This document shows, one piece after another, positions 12,301 to 24,347 of a stretch of DNA of 64,000 nt; position 1 is the stretch's first letter; each line of letters begins with the position of its first letter. The translations under genes and the position numbers were made by a program. This DNA is from Lineus longissimus (taxonomy: Eukaryota; Nemertea; Pilidiophora; Heteronemertea; Lineidae), in NCBI RefSeq assembly GCF_910592395.1, contig NC_088309.1, positions 22,694,599-22,758,598 on the forward strand, read 5' to 3'. The notes beneath the pieces are model-generated. The model saw nothing but the letters and a program-made list of their open reading frames with translations, ran no database searches and was not told the origin of the DNA.

Positions 12301-15300
12301 AAATTTACTTCAGCGGAGCAGTAATGAGGGATTTCTAATCGGACACTGTCAATTCTCCTTACCACTCACAGAAGCCAAGTCATTGCTGTTTAGTTATGCA
12401 GGGGCTTAATCAATTACCTGCACTCCCTGTGGGGTGACTAACATTACCGGTTTAACAGCTGACTGTAGGGGGATGATTGGAACAGCCTGTACCTGTTGAC
12501 CGCCTGAACTAAGGTTAATGTTATTTTCAATCCACGATTGCAGGTCACCTGATCTTCAAAATTTCGCGGAGAAAGAAATTGTAAACAAACGTATGTGTGC
12601 AGTTCAAATGTAAACAAAAATGTATTTTTGGTACTTTTGGTTGCTGGACTTGGGTTTTCCCGCAGTAAGGAGCTGGGGTTAAATTAGTGGTCTATTGTTT
12701 ATAGCCCTTGATTATGAAGGGATTTTGAAGAGGCACTCTGAACTTGGCATGGCCTTATCAAGGAGCTGCTCACGGTGCTGAACTTCGAGCTTGCCTGTCG
12801 ACTAAGTGCCTTGCCCGAGATCATGCTACATGTAGGAGGAGCACGCATTTTAAAGTTATAGTACATGTAGTGATAGTGCAATTGGTTCGAGCCATTTGGA
12901 AGCCGACATGTGAAGGCCTGTCTGGGTTCTCCTTCTTCTCCATATAAAAAGGGGCACATTGCTGACTAAGGAACGAGGCATATTGACATTGCCTCATCAT
13001 CTCTATGGACCAATTGATATACTTTTTATGCACGCATACAGCACGCCACAGCGAGGTCCGAGTCTGTGGACAAATGGTTGGTTTAATTTGTCTCTTCGAT
13101 ATTGCTCCTTTTATATTGCATTATAATTTCATTGCAATTCAATCTATTTAAGGTATAGCCCATTTGAACCTGCCTGCGCCACGGGTACAATGCTATTATA
13201 TAATAGTGCGATTTGTTCTGTCACTGAGGTGAGTGAAATGCGAAAGATTAGTGGAAATTAAAGGCGGTGTATAAGATGAGTAAAACCATGGAAGCACCTA
13301 TTGAGAAGGAGGTCACTTGTTCGTGTGGCGTGTGGAAAAGGAAACCGTTTGTATTTGAAGTAAGTAGGCTGAAAGAAGAAAAGGTGTAAGGGCAAGGGAT
13401 GACACAGTTTTTATGCAGGATGAGCAAGAAGTGGAGAATCGAAGTGTAATATGTGACAGTGAATATGATATTCACGTTTCATCTCGCAAGTCCGCGAATA
13501 GAAACCAAGGACACGGTAAGTCTAGGCCAATAAGGGTCAACAGAATATACTTTACCTGGTTCACAATGGGGAAATTTAGCAGACAACGTTCCGTCCTCTC
13601 CGCACTGGATGTCCCGGTTGCCCAACAGCCGGAAGCCATCGTGACAGATGACGGTGATATTGTCACCATATTGAATAGTGCTTGGAGCCAGGCTGCCATT
13701 GACAAGGACCTGTCCGTCGGGAATGACAGAAACTACCTTGCAGCGGGCTAAAATATAGCATAATAGTTGTCATCAATGGTTTTGACAGTGTTTTCGAGAA
13801 CTTCAATCTTTACTTCATCCTGGCTCTGTTGCGCTGAACAGGTAGCCTACAGTATCGGCCAGTCACATGGCAAAAGCATTCACTTTTCTTTTCATTGATG
13901 TATTGTTTCACGACTTTATATTATGCGATTCCTTCACGTGGTGACCCATAAAATAGCCAAAATGCTAGTCATGTTTGCCTCGCAGCATCTCCTTGCAAAC
14001 ATGCTATTGATTTGTAAACATACCTATGAGACATTTCGAGACTTTCGGTAACCAGTCGCCGCTGACACCACATTTGATCACGTTTGTTGTCGTATCTACC
14101 AAATAACCTTTGTTGCAGACGATCTTTACAGTATCGAGAGACGCCAGTTTGAGTCCGGGGCGAAGGAGGGAGGATCGGCCATTTTCGATTGTTGGAATTG
14201 TGCAGAACGCTGAAGCGGCATTAGCTTATTAATATTGTCATGCAAAACGAAATCATTGTCATGAGGGAATGTTTGATTTCTCCTTATATATAAAAGAATC
14301 GTATAATAGCACTGCATGGAAGCTGCAAGAGAGAAGATTGAATCGTGAATGAATAAAAAATTTTCGTTCAAGTATTGTATACTGCAAGCGGCCAACAAAA
14401 CAACATACATGTAGTTCGCAATTTCATCCAGTTAACTTGGAAAACAAGTTCGAGTTATTCTCCCTACCTGTCCCGTTGAGGCACTTGGGGAAATCCTCAT
14501 CGAATTCCTGTTTTTCACCGCATGTCAATCTATCGGCGCCAATGAGATGGAAGCCCTCGTCACAACTGGCGGCGAGTGTGACATTGAAATTAACTTCAGA
14601 CGGCGCGACGGTATTACCCATCTTTATGGTGCCGTTTGGTAACGTCTGGACGGTGCAGCGAACTGAAATACAGATCGTCAGAAATTGACAGAAAATTATA
14701 GAATGAAGTTATGATTTAGTCAAGATAATACTTATAGGCATATTAGAAAAGAACCAACCGCAAACTCTCTTTTTAGATATACGCTCACCCAATTAAGACG
14801 CTTGGGCAAAACAGACTGCTTGTCTCTATCATATTCACATGGTGTACCAAAAATATATACAAGGCTCATCCAATAAAATAGGTCTTTATCAGTGTTAACA
14901 CCGCTCCTATAGAAAGTCGCGTGCAAGGCGAATCAAATGCATGTGCAATATGCTATAAATTCCTCGGAGTGCCGTATCCCTCTGGGGGTGCGCTTATTCG
15001 TATATGTACATGTATGCGTATTATTACGTGACTAACAATATGATAATCCGGCTTCGCATCCAAGAAAGCTCTGGATGGACTTCGGATTGTAGGTTAATGA
15101 TGAGGAAGTAATACAATCTGGGGCAGAACCTTTCGTCTCTCGGGTATGGCTCATGCTGGACTTCCTCATCCACGAGATCTGTGTCACCAGATAACGTTAT
15201 GAACAGGACGCGACGCGCAGCGCATTGAACAAACAATAACGATGATATATATTCTCAGAAATAAAGTTTACTCATTGGCCTTGATACATAATACATCTTC

Positions 15301-18300
15301 GATAGAAGGGAGAATCATGCCTACCTATAACAAGAAACGAACTGCATAAACCATTAGAAGGGCAAGATTTGACGACCTACCCTTTTCACAAAACGGTATG
15401 GCAGACAAAGTTACGTTTTCGTAACACCTTACAATCGGTGATCCGATGAGTTTGTAACCTGGGCTACAACGGACCGTCATATTGAGTCCACGGTGAAGTT
15501 TAGGAGGTCCGGTTGGAGCGGTACCACCGTAGTCGGTTTGACCACCATCGCCACCATAGTCACCATAGTCGGACCCGCCGGCGCTGTCGGTCATTGCGGG
15601 ACTGCTAGTAGTAGGGATTTCGTAGCCGCCATTCTCAATCTCGGGGAGGAAACATGGCGCTGAAAAGTGGGCATCAGATTACTAAAAGTGTGATGATTAT
15701 AAGATCCCCCAGGTGACAAATGAGGGAACTCGAGGTGCCAGTACCTGTTCGAATTACTATACCCCGGTAATTTATTTCTGTTAACAAATAGATATATCGC
15801 GTTGATAACCGCATTCAAGTGACTTCAACTTCAAGACAGGACTATAAGACTTAGCTGTGGTAGAACAGGCGACAAAATGAATATACTGTACGATCATAAT
15901 CGAACTTACAGGCCTCTTTAGCTATAAATCATCATCATTATCATCATCATCATTCAGGTTTATGACTCTTTTCCGGTCTTTCACGAATAAGTCGTCATTG
16001 CACAATCAGTGAACAACAGAGTATTACGTATCACTATAAGAACCGACGGACGACGAAATCTACCCCCACACCGATTTGTCATCGCAGAGATCCTCAAACT
16101 TACAGAATGGATCAATGGTCTTTTGCTTGCATACAGGGGATGGATGGTTCCAGGTGCCATTTTCCAAACATGTCAGGAGCTCTTCTCCCTCTCTGTCCAT
16201 CAATATGTCACAGCCAATGGTGATGGTCTTATTAACATCGACTGGTGTCCCCTGGGTGATGTCGTCATGAAGAAGCTTGATCCGGCCATTGATTATCTGT
16301 GGGACGTAGCACTTGCTGACTGTCCCAACACCTTGAAAAAAAGAGGACATTTATCACACTGGGTCATCTCTTTCTCCATACTCGTTCTTCTCTTTTAACA
16401 GATCTAACGTAGCTAACATTCATTCTATGCCACCTGGACCCCTACATCCGCCATGCCACCTCCTTCTCCATACCTGTTACCCTCCTTTTACTTTATACAA
16501 ATCTGACATGCAAACCGTGTCGCCCCTATGTCCTCCTATGTTTACCAATCATGCAAGTAATCCTTGAACTTGCACGTCATGTAAACGCACTAACCTGAGT
16601 CTGCTAGACAGAACGGGACATTAGAAAGCCTTCCGTCAAGCTCACAGTTAACATGCTTTGAGCCAACAATCTCATAACCTCTGTCAGTGTCACACTTGAC
16701 TTCGATGGAACCGCCGAGCGCCAGTTCCCGTATGTCAGACGCCTGACTTTTTGACTGGGTTTGGGTTGTGGGGAGACTGTCCCCCGAATCACCGTAATCG
16801 CCACCACCGTAATCGCCACCACCGTAATCGCCACCACCGTAATCGCCACCGTAATCGCCACCAGTCTCGGCAATGTAATAGGCGCCATTGGGAATGATAG
16901 GCAATTTGCATGCGGCTGAAAGCAGAAAGTTCGTGTAAGCATGCAGACGAGTTTGTCTTCACAGCCAAAGCTAAAGTCATTTCCATAGGAAACTAGAAGC
17001 AAGTTTGTTGCCACGTTTTCACTTTAATAATTGAAAACTCTTGTTCCCTGAAAGTACAATTCGAGAAATTGATGCAATGCCAAGTCACCCACAAACAATG
17101 ATGACGCTGCAAAGACTTGGTTAGTTATGAATAATCGCGAGGATTAGCAGAATTTCGACTCCCACTCCGACTAAAACTCCGAGAGCGAATAGTAGCCACC
17201 TATGGATACTCGTGAATTAAATTATTTGATGGACGCTAGCCACTGATGACACACTGTCATAATGCGAGGAAGGATTTGGCGTCTATATCGAATGCGCGCA
17301 TAAACCGCAAATACATGTATCAAAGTCGCATTCCTATTCGTGGTGATTTCTTACGAATAGGAATACGACTCCAATATTCACGATTTAAGAGCAAAATAGA
17401 TTAAAGGCGCTGATTCTTTTTCCCACGTGTGATGGTTTTCCAGGAGTGGAAAACATCCATCAAATCATTTAGTAAATCGCTGTTGTCCATTAGTAGCTCT
17501 TATTCGCTCTCGGATTTTCAGACGGAGTGGAAGTCGGAATGGTGCTAATCCTCGCTATCCGCGTGTGAGCTGCATGTGTTGCACTGAGTTGCAATGAATG
17601 CCGGTCAATTAAATTAACGTGTGACTGGAATCAAGAACTTCGCACACTTCGTGATTTAACGTTCTGATATGATTTCCACCGGAATTGCATATCTCCATAA
17701 CAACAAAGTTAAATGCCTGTGGAAATCCTTTGTCCAAAAAAAGGAAATTCGCGACGGAAAATCCTAAGTGTGCGAGGACCTTTTAAAACATTGTCTTCTG
17801 TCAACTTACTTGGTGGTGCAACCGTGAGAAAACTACTCCTACATTCAGGGATGGCGTGACTCCATGATTCATTGTTGAGACAACGGAGAAACTTGTCACC
17901 CTCTCGCTTATAGCCAGGACTACACACCACGGATATTTCCTTCCCAGGGGATAACTCATCGCCTGCGTTGACAGTGCTGTGGAGGTACTTAATCCTACTA
18001 TGGGGGATGTCAGGAACCTTGCACTTTTGGTTACCTGGAAATTAGACGTATAGGCTGCCTCAGAGGGGATGTAGTACGTCCAACTTCCCAGAGCACGCCT
18101 TAAACCTTTCCGTTAAATGTTTATAGACAGAAGTCGACATGCTGTCTCCAGTATTTTCTTCCGCTTTCATCACAGAAGAGAAAACTGGAAGCAGCGTGCC
18201 GATATATGTTTAGCAGATACTACGGCCGGAGCTTTTATTGTATCGATACACCAATCACCTCAGCTTGGACCTTATTTTCGTCCTATGTTGCGATCAAAAT

Positions 18301-20035
18301 GTTCGACTAACCAGGGCTAACGTAATGTGGCCTAAAAACGTGATTGGATGTTTTTTGCTTCAAATCACCTAAATGTCTCACTAAGAATATGCTACTATCC
18401 TTCACGTCTGTTATGTAAGGCACGTACAGCTGTCTATAGAGTAGGCCTAAACGTGTAGATGAGAAAGACGACGACGACGACGACGTTGATGATGATGAAG
18501 TGGGGGTGAAATAGAGTTGGTTCTTGTCTTCCCTTACCTATCATAACATCAGCAGCGACACAAAACGGTATTCTACCCTTCCACTTTCCATCGACCTGAC
18601 ACATGAGGACGACATCCCCATCCAAGCTGAATCCAGTGTTGCAGGAGACATCCACAAATGTCGCAGATGAGATAGGCTTGCCTGAATGCAAGACAGTTTC
18701 GTCTCTTGTGACTTTACCGTTTGCTATCAGTGGTGTTGAGCAGTCTTTAGGGGAGGCTGTTGTGAGGCTATCACCTAGATGGTCAAGTAAATGAGGCCAT
18801 TGAGGAACTTTATTACCGGTAGGCGGCCCAATACACCATACATTTCAAGCCAATGTCAAAACCAGACAGGTTTATTTACATCGAAGATTTTATAAGCTAT
18901 GTTGTGTGTTGCAATCATTTCGGATCACCCTGTATGTCGTACTTCCATGCATTACGGTTTTCGAGGAAGGAATAGCGAGGGAGAGGTGGGTAAAAAGGCT
19001 TTGAAGAATGTTCATATGCATCCATATAGCATGCAGGCACATTATCGGATATATATACATGTATATAAAAAATATATATGTCGTGGTTTAGGGTTAGTAA
19101 TTGGCATTTTCATAGAACCGACGTATGATGATAAATTGCATGCAGTTTGATCATCTCTTGCTCCACCAACTCCCTCCAAAGTAACTATTGCCATTCGTCA
19201 CCATTTAAAGGAATGGACTCTCTTTGTCTCAGCGAACTTGTCTGCCTCTTAGTCCACCATAATGGTCGCCATATCCTTTTTAGAGTGTTTAGAATTATAA
19301 TAATGCTGACTATGGATATGTTGTATTTATTAAGCACCTTGATTATTGTGGTTCTTGCGATTATTGCGATTATTTATTAGGAGGTGAGGTCTCAGCAATG
19401 ACTTTGCCCAGTATTGCGTTTTTGGAGTCTCGTTTACCGGTACAGCGATGAGTTTTGAGTTCTAATGTTCTACGATGATAAATGAAAGGATGCAGCAATT
19501 AACATTCTACGGGACTGGACGAATGTATCAGTTCATAGTCGATTATTCCGTACCGATCCAAGGTCCGTATAAAATCGCGGAATTCATTATTTATGTCTTA
19601 TAGTAATTCTGTATGATGTCCTCGTAACCTCTTTCATACTTTAATTGATCTCGGTTTAGATTTTATCATCATATATCATATTAATCACACACTTAATAGT
19701 AATATCATTGCTATCCAACATGTCTGAGAATAAGAGGAACGTCTTGGATGACCCTGCATGATCTTGTAAAGCCTTCGGACGATCATTCATTTCAAGTTAT
19801 TTCATACCTTTTAGTGAGCAAGATGAGAGAGGCGGATTCCAGCTACCGGTGTCCTGACAAATGCTGTCTCCGTCTCCACCACCGGACAGCTCGAAACCAT
19901 AATCACACAAGATAGTTATAACCTCTCCTGGGTTCGACTTATCGGGGTCCGAGGCAAGGTAGTCCTCATAGTCGTAGTCTGGGCCATAGACTAACTGTCC
20001 ATTAAGAACAGTTTTCGGTAGATTGCATGGCTGTC
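8178..20035 (-). CDS. Single-pass receptor with 12 sushi (CCP/SCR) modules, 5' partial
   Basis: Coding exons in mRNA order: 20035-19808, 18774-18538, 18034-17810, 16915-16595, 16319-16104, 15659-15381, 14662-14468, 14209-14024, 13747-13556, 11830-11639, 11188-10991, 10571-10362 (one sushi module each), 9723-9688 (12-residue Ser/Glu-rich linker), 9370-9280 (transmembrane helix), 8984-8863 and 8419-8178 (cytoplasmic tail). All junctions are GT-AG and every sushi exon is phase 1-1, the classic shuffling arrangement. Modules show C..P.I.NG near the start, a central C..GY or C..GF, then W or its substitute and a final Cys. About 1,056 codons are visible. The first exon, with start codon and signal peptide, was not found upstream of 20035. 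Sushi modules bind complement, adhesion or cytokine partners; the ligand here is unknown. Introns of 1.7 kb (11831-13555) and shorter hold no further module that I could see. Confidence 0.87.
10126..10204. repeat. Short palindromic cluster in a sushi-gene intron
   Basis: The string CAGAGTCTTTCAAAT at 10126-10140 is answered by its reverse complement ending at 10204, and a diverged ATTTGAATGACTCTG lies between them. The cluster sits in the intron before the twelfth sushi exon. Confidence 0.55.
15381..15659 (-). other. Sushi module 6 exon with DYG-rich insertion
   Basis: Between the NG turn after the first Cys and the second Cys, this module carries about 35 extra residues rich in Asp, Gly and Tyr (SDYGDYGGDGGQTDYGG), making the exon 279 bases against about 192 for a plain module. 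The insertion is in the same loop as those in modules 1 and 4. Confidence 0.75.
15927..15954. repeat. (ATC)n microsatellite
   Basis: A nearly pure ATC run in the intron between sushi exons 5 and 6. Confidence 0.8.
16595..16915 (-). other. Sushi module 4 exon with GGGDY minisatellite insertion
   Basis: The longest module exon (321 bases). After the opening C..P.IPNG it holds a low-complexity stretch of repeated GGDYG units, then a Ser/Gln/Thr-rich segment, before the second Cys returns to a normal sushi fold. Acidic-Tyr repeats of this kind are candidate tyrosine-sulfation sites on a secreted or surface protein. Confidence 0.78.
16791..16862 (-). repeat. Coding 15-bp minisatellite in sushi module 4
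   Basis: Four tandem copies of ACCGTAATCGCCACC (plus strand) start at 16791, 16806, 16821 and 16836; a 12-base variant follows. All units are multiples of three, so length changes keep the frame. The copies look identical at DNA level, which points to recent or ongoing repeat turnover. Confidence 0.88.
17137..17555. mobile_element. Long imperfect inverted-repeat element in a sushi-gene intron
   Basis: The left end (GCGAGGATTAGCA, CCGAGAGCGAATA, ATTTGATGGA) is mirrored by the right end (TCCATCAAAT, TATTCGCTCTCGG, TGCTAATCCTCGC) over well over 100 bases, with a smaller palindrome (CCTATTCGT / ACGAATAGG) at the centre. The unit is about 420 bases and has no coding capacity. This is a fold-back or MITE structure; the superfamily is not clear. 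Confidence 0.72.
18467..18500. repeat. (GAC)n/(GAT)n microsatellite
   Basis: GAC repeats grade into GAT repeats in the intron 3' of the second sushi exon. Confidence 0.8.
19808..20035 (-). other. Sushi module 1 exon, first exon found, with acidic Tyr insertion
   Basis: This exon opens with a CATTGCAG acceptor in phase 1, so at least one more exon precedes it. The loop after the NG turn contains YGPDYDYEDYLASDPD, an acidic Tyr cluster at the same place as the DYG insertions in modules 4 and 6. Confidence 0.75.
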
Positions 20036-21458
20036 CTGCAATGGCAAAGAGTTGGCGGTGACAGAAGCAAGCCAGGCTCGCGTGTCTCTTTGGGGAAAAT
20101 GCGTACACCCAAAGCAAGGCTTAATTAGATCTATAATGCAAGGTCTTACTAATAACCCCGGCCGGAGATTCTGCACAATAGCGAATTCAGTGAAGACGTC
20201 CAAGAGCGTTCTTCACCCACGCCCTCCCCAAGCCGCGACCATAACGGAATGCTGCTGCTTTGATTAAATATCGCTCATATGTGCACCGTTTCGCTCACCT
20301 TGAGTTAAACACAGGGCCGTTCAACTTATAGGAAGGCATAATTATAGGTATGCAGGCCATGCAGGGTACTAAAAGTTGTCTCTCCTATCTGATCTATTCA
20401 AGCTAGTACCAGGAAATATTTATCACTGAATCAAAAACGAATTCGACCCCTAACTGTGCATATCACTCACTCCTGCCTATTCTCCTGAAATATATAACAT
20501 CGGAGAAAAACAAGGAAGCAAATTAGGGCATAATGAGTCATATGGGCGAAGATATGCATCCAGTTTCCGCCCCTCCTTTCTATCAGCGTTAATCGGCAGA
20601 AAAGGCGGCCAATTATTACCAAGCATGCAGAATAATTATGAAATATGATATTACAATAATACCACTTGACATGATAATTGAAGGACCGTATACTACTCAA
20701 ATAGTGTATTCAAGGATACTTGGTAATACAAATTCAATGACGTACACAATATTATCTACATTCCCGCGCAACCAGTGTGATCAATGCCACACCCACGCAT
20801 GACTATAGGTGGGTGCTGGAGCGTCAAATCGAAGGTCTTTATGTGCGTGGTTATGCACAGTTAAGGGTTCTTAGTTGTGTTAGATTCAGTGATACTTATA
20901 TTCCTCATACAAGCGAGAATAGTTTCGATGTATTGTAAAGAGCGGAGAAGACACCTATCGGCGACGTCGTGTAACTTAATCTGACCTAACCGGCTCCTGC
21001 ATGTCTCCCTTTAAGAAAGGCACTTGCATTCTCAATTCAAGATAAATTTCTGCTATCTTATAGCTTATATGACTACATCACTAAGTGTCATCCTCATGAT
21101 GTCTGTTTTTCGTCGAAATTTCATTTCAGGCCACGAAATGCACAAAACACACTTCATGTCTGCGCGACACATGTAAATAGTGAAAAAAGTGTCATCAGAA
21201 TATTTAGGCTAATATCCGTTATTTAGTAATTCATTGATTATACAGAATTATCAAAAATACATCTCCTACAAATGTACTAGCCTACACAAGCAAACATTCG
21301 GTGACGAAAATCATACATTACCAGAGAACAATACAATCATAGTAGACCTAAATGTATGCATGTGGCATAGGCATGCATCAAGCATCTTGACCACCAAGGA
21401 TTTTGCATCAACATGTAATCATTATTCAAGATATAAATTGTACATGTATATTCTAGAA

Positions 21459-21589
21459 TTAAAGGGAGTATGAGACCATGAGAGTCAGGATAAGACGAGC
21501 ATGAAACTGTAAATGACGATTAAAGAATGTGGAAGCAGTATTGCAGCACCTTTTCCATCCTGAACCTCATGGTCTCACGCTCCCTTTAA
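21459..21589. mobile_element. Inverted-repeat hairpin element (MITE-like)
   Basis: The left arm TTAAAGGGAGTATGAGACCATGAG and the right arm ending CTCATGGTCTCACGCTCCCTTTAA are near-perfect reverse complements, extended by TCAGGA / TCCTGA. The total is 131 bases with no coding capacity. The AT-rich ends (TTAA) may include the target duplication. Confidence 0.75.
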
Positions 21590-23354
21590 AAATAAGGGTG
21601 TATCTCTTGACAGTATGCAAAAACCTTGGTGTTCAAGGCGCATTGTTCCAAATTCTCACAAAATTAATTGGCTTCTACAATCGTAATCATAGTGCCTGTT
21701 TCTTGCTTTTTGTCTCAAACAACACCCCTCAAAGATTTCAACTGATTTAGCACTTTGATTAGGCCCTAAATCCCCTATAAGATGTGCGAGTGCCAATATC
21801 GCGCCCTGCACGGCATATAAATCATAACATAGAGGATTTCGCACTAGAGGCAGTATGCCCCATATTTCCTTTTGTTGAAGTTCAAAGAAAATTAGCAATT
21901 TTAACGTTCGCCTTAATTTTATCATTGAAGCAGTGAAGTGAAGTGATAAAAAATGATTACATTGTTCCAAGAAAACTTCGGCTGGCCTTCCAAACAAAGT
22001 CAGTTTTGGCCTTCCTTTGCCTTTCGGATTATGTCACTCTGACTCCCTGATGGAACCGCCTGGGGATATGTGATTATACTCCATTTGGGATGAAATGCAA
22101 GCCTTTTTAAAAAGTTTGACTAGCCATTGGAAGTCAAGCCGAATAATGCTGAAGATACTTTAATTTCAAGTTGCGCATTGCGCCATCTTGCAGATTGTTT
22201 GTCTAAAAAAACCCAGCAATTTTAGGACATAAGGATCAAATAATGGGTCATTTAATGATTTTAAAATCAAGTCATACTTGATTCTAGCCTTTTGCGGCAA
22301 TGGCTCGGGTAATGACATGCAGGAGATGTTGGTTGTAGCAACCTTTTGGGACACATGCTGCGGTGGACGAGCAAATCATAATGATCCTACCTAAGACAAT
22401 TGGAACAAAAAGTAATAGAATTCTGATTAAAGAAAGGACACGCTGGCAATATCCGCTGCTAACCATCTTGATCTTCACACGCATGTACCAAGCCGAATAC
22501 CAAAAGTGAATCAGTTTTGATCAATTGCCCGGTATCTTGCTTCCGTATTCCGCAATTTTAGGCCTTTTGCGCGATATATATAACGGACGTCGCCCAATAT
22601 TCTCGTCATCAACAATGACCTAGTGAAATAATGGCCTATTGTTACTGCACAAGAGATCATCATGCGCAGGAGGTCATGCCTCAACCAATCAAACATGCGC
22701 TCTTCAAGTAGGCCGTTGAATAATATACTCCGGAAGTCACATTCTGTTCACATCATGCTGAGAATTGATAAAATGAACTATTCTGACAAAAGCGATCATA
22801 TTCGGACAAAGCCGAAAAAAGATACACAGATATTTCAAGAACATCCTGATTATTAATGGACGACTGCACATTCTAAGCAGAGACCAGATATGAAACAAAT
22901 TTAAAAACCATTCGCGAACGGACAAAGTCACAATCTTCTTTTTCTACGCTTTCACATTGTTCGTTTTTGGGACTAGGAAAGTTGCTGTGTAACGTAGCTC
23001 TGTCCTGATTCTGTTCCTCCTAGCTTTCCTTGGAAAGATAAGGACTCGTCAGGTTTCCCCTCAGTTGGCAATCTGGGGACAGTCTTCCAGGATGTGTTCT
23101 GGCTCTTGGTCAGAGCATGTTGTTATTGAAGAATGTCTGAATGAACAGACTTTGGTTTAATTTGAGCTTGTTTTGGGAAAAAGAACAATCAGCCTATGTG
23201 TTATAACGCTCGAGTGCGTTTTGTTGAGGTGACTGTGTCCAGTTCTCAGTCAGAAGACGGCAACTCGTCGTTGTTATCTCTACCGTTTGTGATGTTATTT
23301 TCCTTGGAGCTGTTGTCACCTTTTATATTGCTACTATACCAACTAGGTGTGGAA

Positions 23355-23690
23355 TGACAAGAGACAAGATACAGGTCAAAAACGTCCCAAAGGATAGTGT
23401 CACAATCTGACCTAGCCGAGACAAGATACAAATAATAAAAAGTCTCCAAGGACAATCTCACATGAATTGACCAAGCTGCGAAAAGATACAGATCGAAAAC
23501 GTCCTTACGGACAGTGCTACATTCTGACCAAGCACAGACTAGATATATATGAAAAATGTCAAAAAGGACAATTAATCTCATTTCTCGATGGAGTTGATAT
23601 AAAAAAACACTCCAACAGACATGTCACATTCTGACCAAATTGAAAGAAGATACTCATCAAAAACAATTAGGACAATGTTGTATGAAGACA
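23355..23690. repeat. Degenerate tandem repeat, about 57-60 bp unit, about six copies
   Basis: The frame GA.A.AAGATACA..TCAAAAACGTC...GGACA.TGTCACATTCTGACCAA recurs about every 57-60 bases from 23355 to 23690, with the last copies most diverged. No gene overlaps it. Confidence 0.7.
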
Positions 23691-24052
23691 CCACCATCAA
23701 GACATCCTCAACCTCTCCTATAGGCAGGGACCAAATCACATAGGTCCAATAGAGATGTCTTCGAATAATTTCTAGTTCTCCATTCTTTCAGCATCCTGAA
23801 GCTCAGGCAAACACTCGGCACCATCGACCGAGCTTATGACCTGAATAAACCTAGCTTCAATTAGGATTGCCGTTTTGTTATATGGGGAAAGCAAAGTGTA
23901 GAACATGGCTATATGGGACAAAATCTGAATTCTTTTCTCGGATCAATATTTTTGATTTTACATCCTGGACAATCCTCATCCTTTTCCCAAAAAAGATGAT
24001 GGCTATGGACTCGTGATCTCCATCATTCATAAAAGTACATTTTGGCTGTATA

Positions 24053-24210
24053 CAGTGGAACCACTCTATTTGGGACACCCTCGAGACTGACAAGTGCTGA
24101 CCTTAATAGAGGTGTTTTGATTAGAGGTCTAATTGAATGGAAACAACCACTTTGGGACCAAAACTAGTGTCCTTAATAGAGAGATGCCCCGCTAAGGGAG
24201 GTTTCACTGC
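24053..24210. mobile_element. Pogo/mariner-like non-autonomous element, copy 1
   Basis: It begins TA-CAGTGGAACC and ends with GGTTTCACTG, an inverted match, with TA on both sides. The internal phrases GAGACTGACAAGTGCTG and GAGGTGTTTTGATTAGAG recur at 44467 and 63931. TA target sites and CAGT.GAACC ends are typical of Tc1/mariner-pogo relatives; the class assignment is inference. Confidence 0.65.
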
Positions 24211-24347
24211 ATATTCAAACGTGTTTATCTGGAAATGCAAACATTTCCAGTCATTCAGTTTTATCTGACCTAACAGGCCAATTGAATGAAAGAACAAACT
24301 TGTTGAGTCTTTATCATTTTCTTATTTGTATTGATATTATTTACAGC

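Larger units (their letters stand above)
20036..24052. other. Upstream of the sushi gene; no complete gene seen
   Basis: The missing first exon of the sushi gene should lie here or further on. A reverse-strand ATG at 20541 begins a hydrophobic stretch (MTHYALICFLVFLRCYIF) ending at a strong GTGAGT donor (20470), but in phase 2, whereas the first sushi exon needs phase 1. It could be joined only through an intermediate exon. No other gene is supported; two repeats are listed separately. Confidence 0.4.

Noticed and set aside
16604..17014. Minus-strand frames overlapping sushi exon 4 with WRLRW repeats
   Set aside because: These are other-frame readings of the GGGDY minisatellite; the sushi frame has matching splice phases and module Cys residues.
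20471..20541. Signal-peptide-like minus-strand exon (MTHYALICFLVFL...) with a strong GTGAGT donor, as first exon of the sushi gene
   Set aside because: It ends in phase 2 while the first sushi exon needs phase 1. Without an intermediate exon it cannot be joined.
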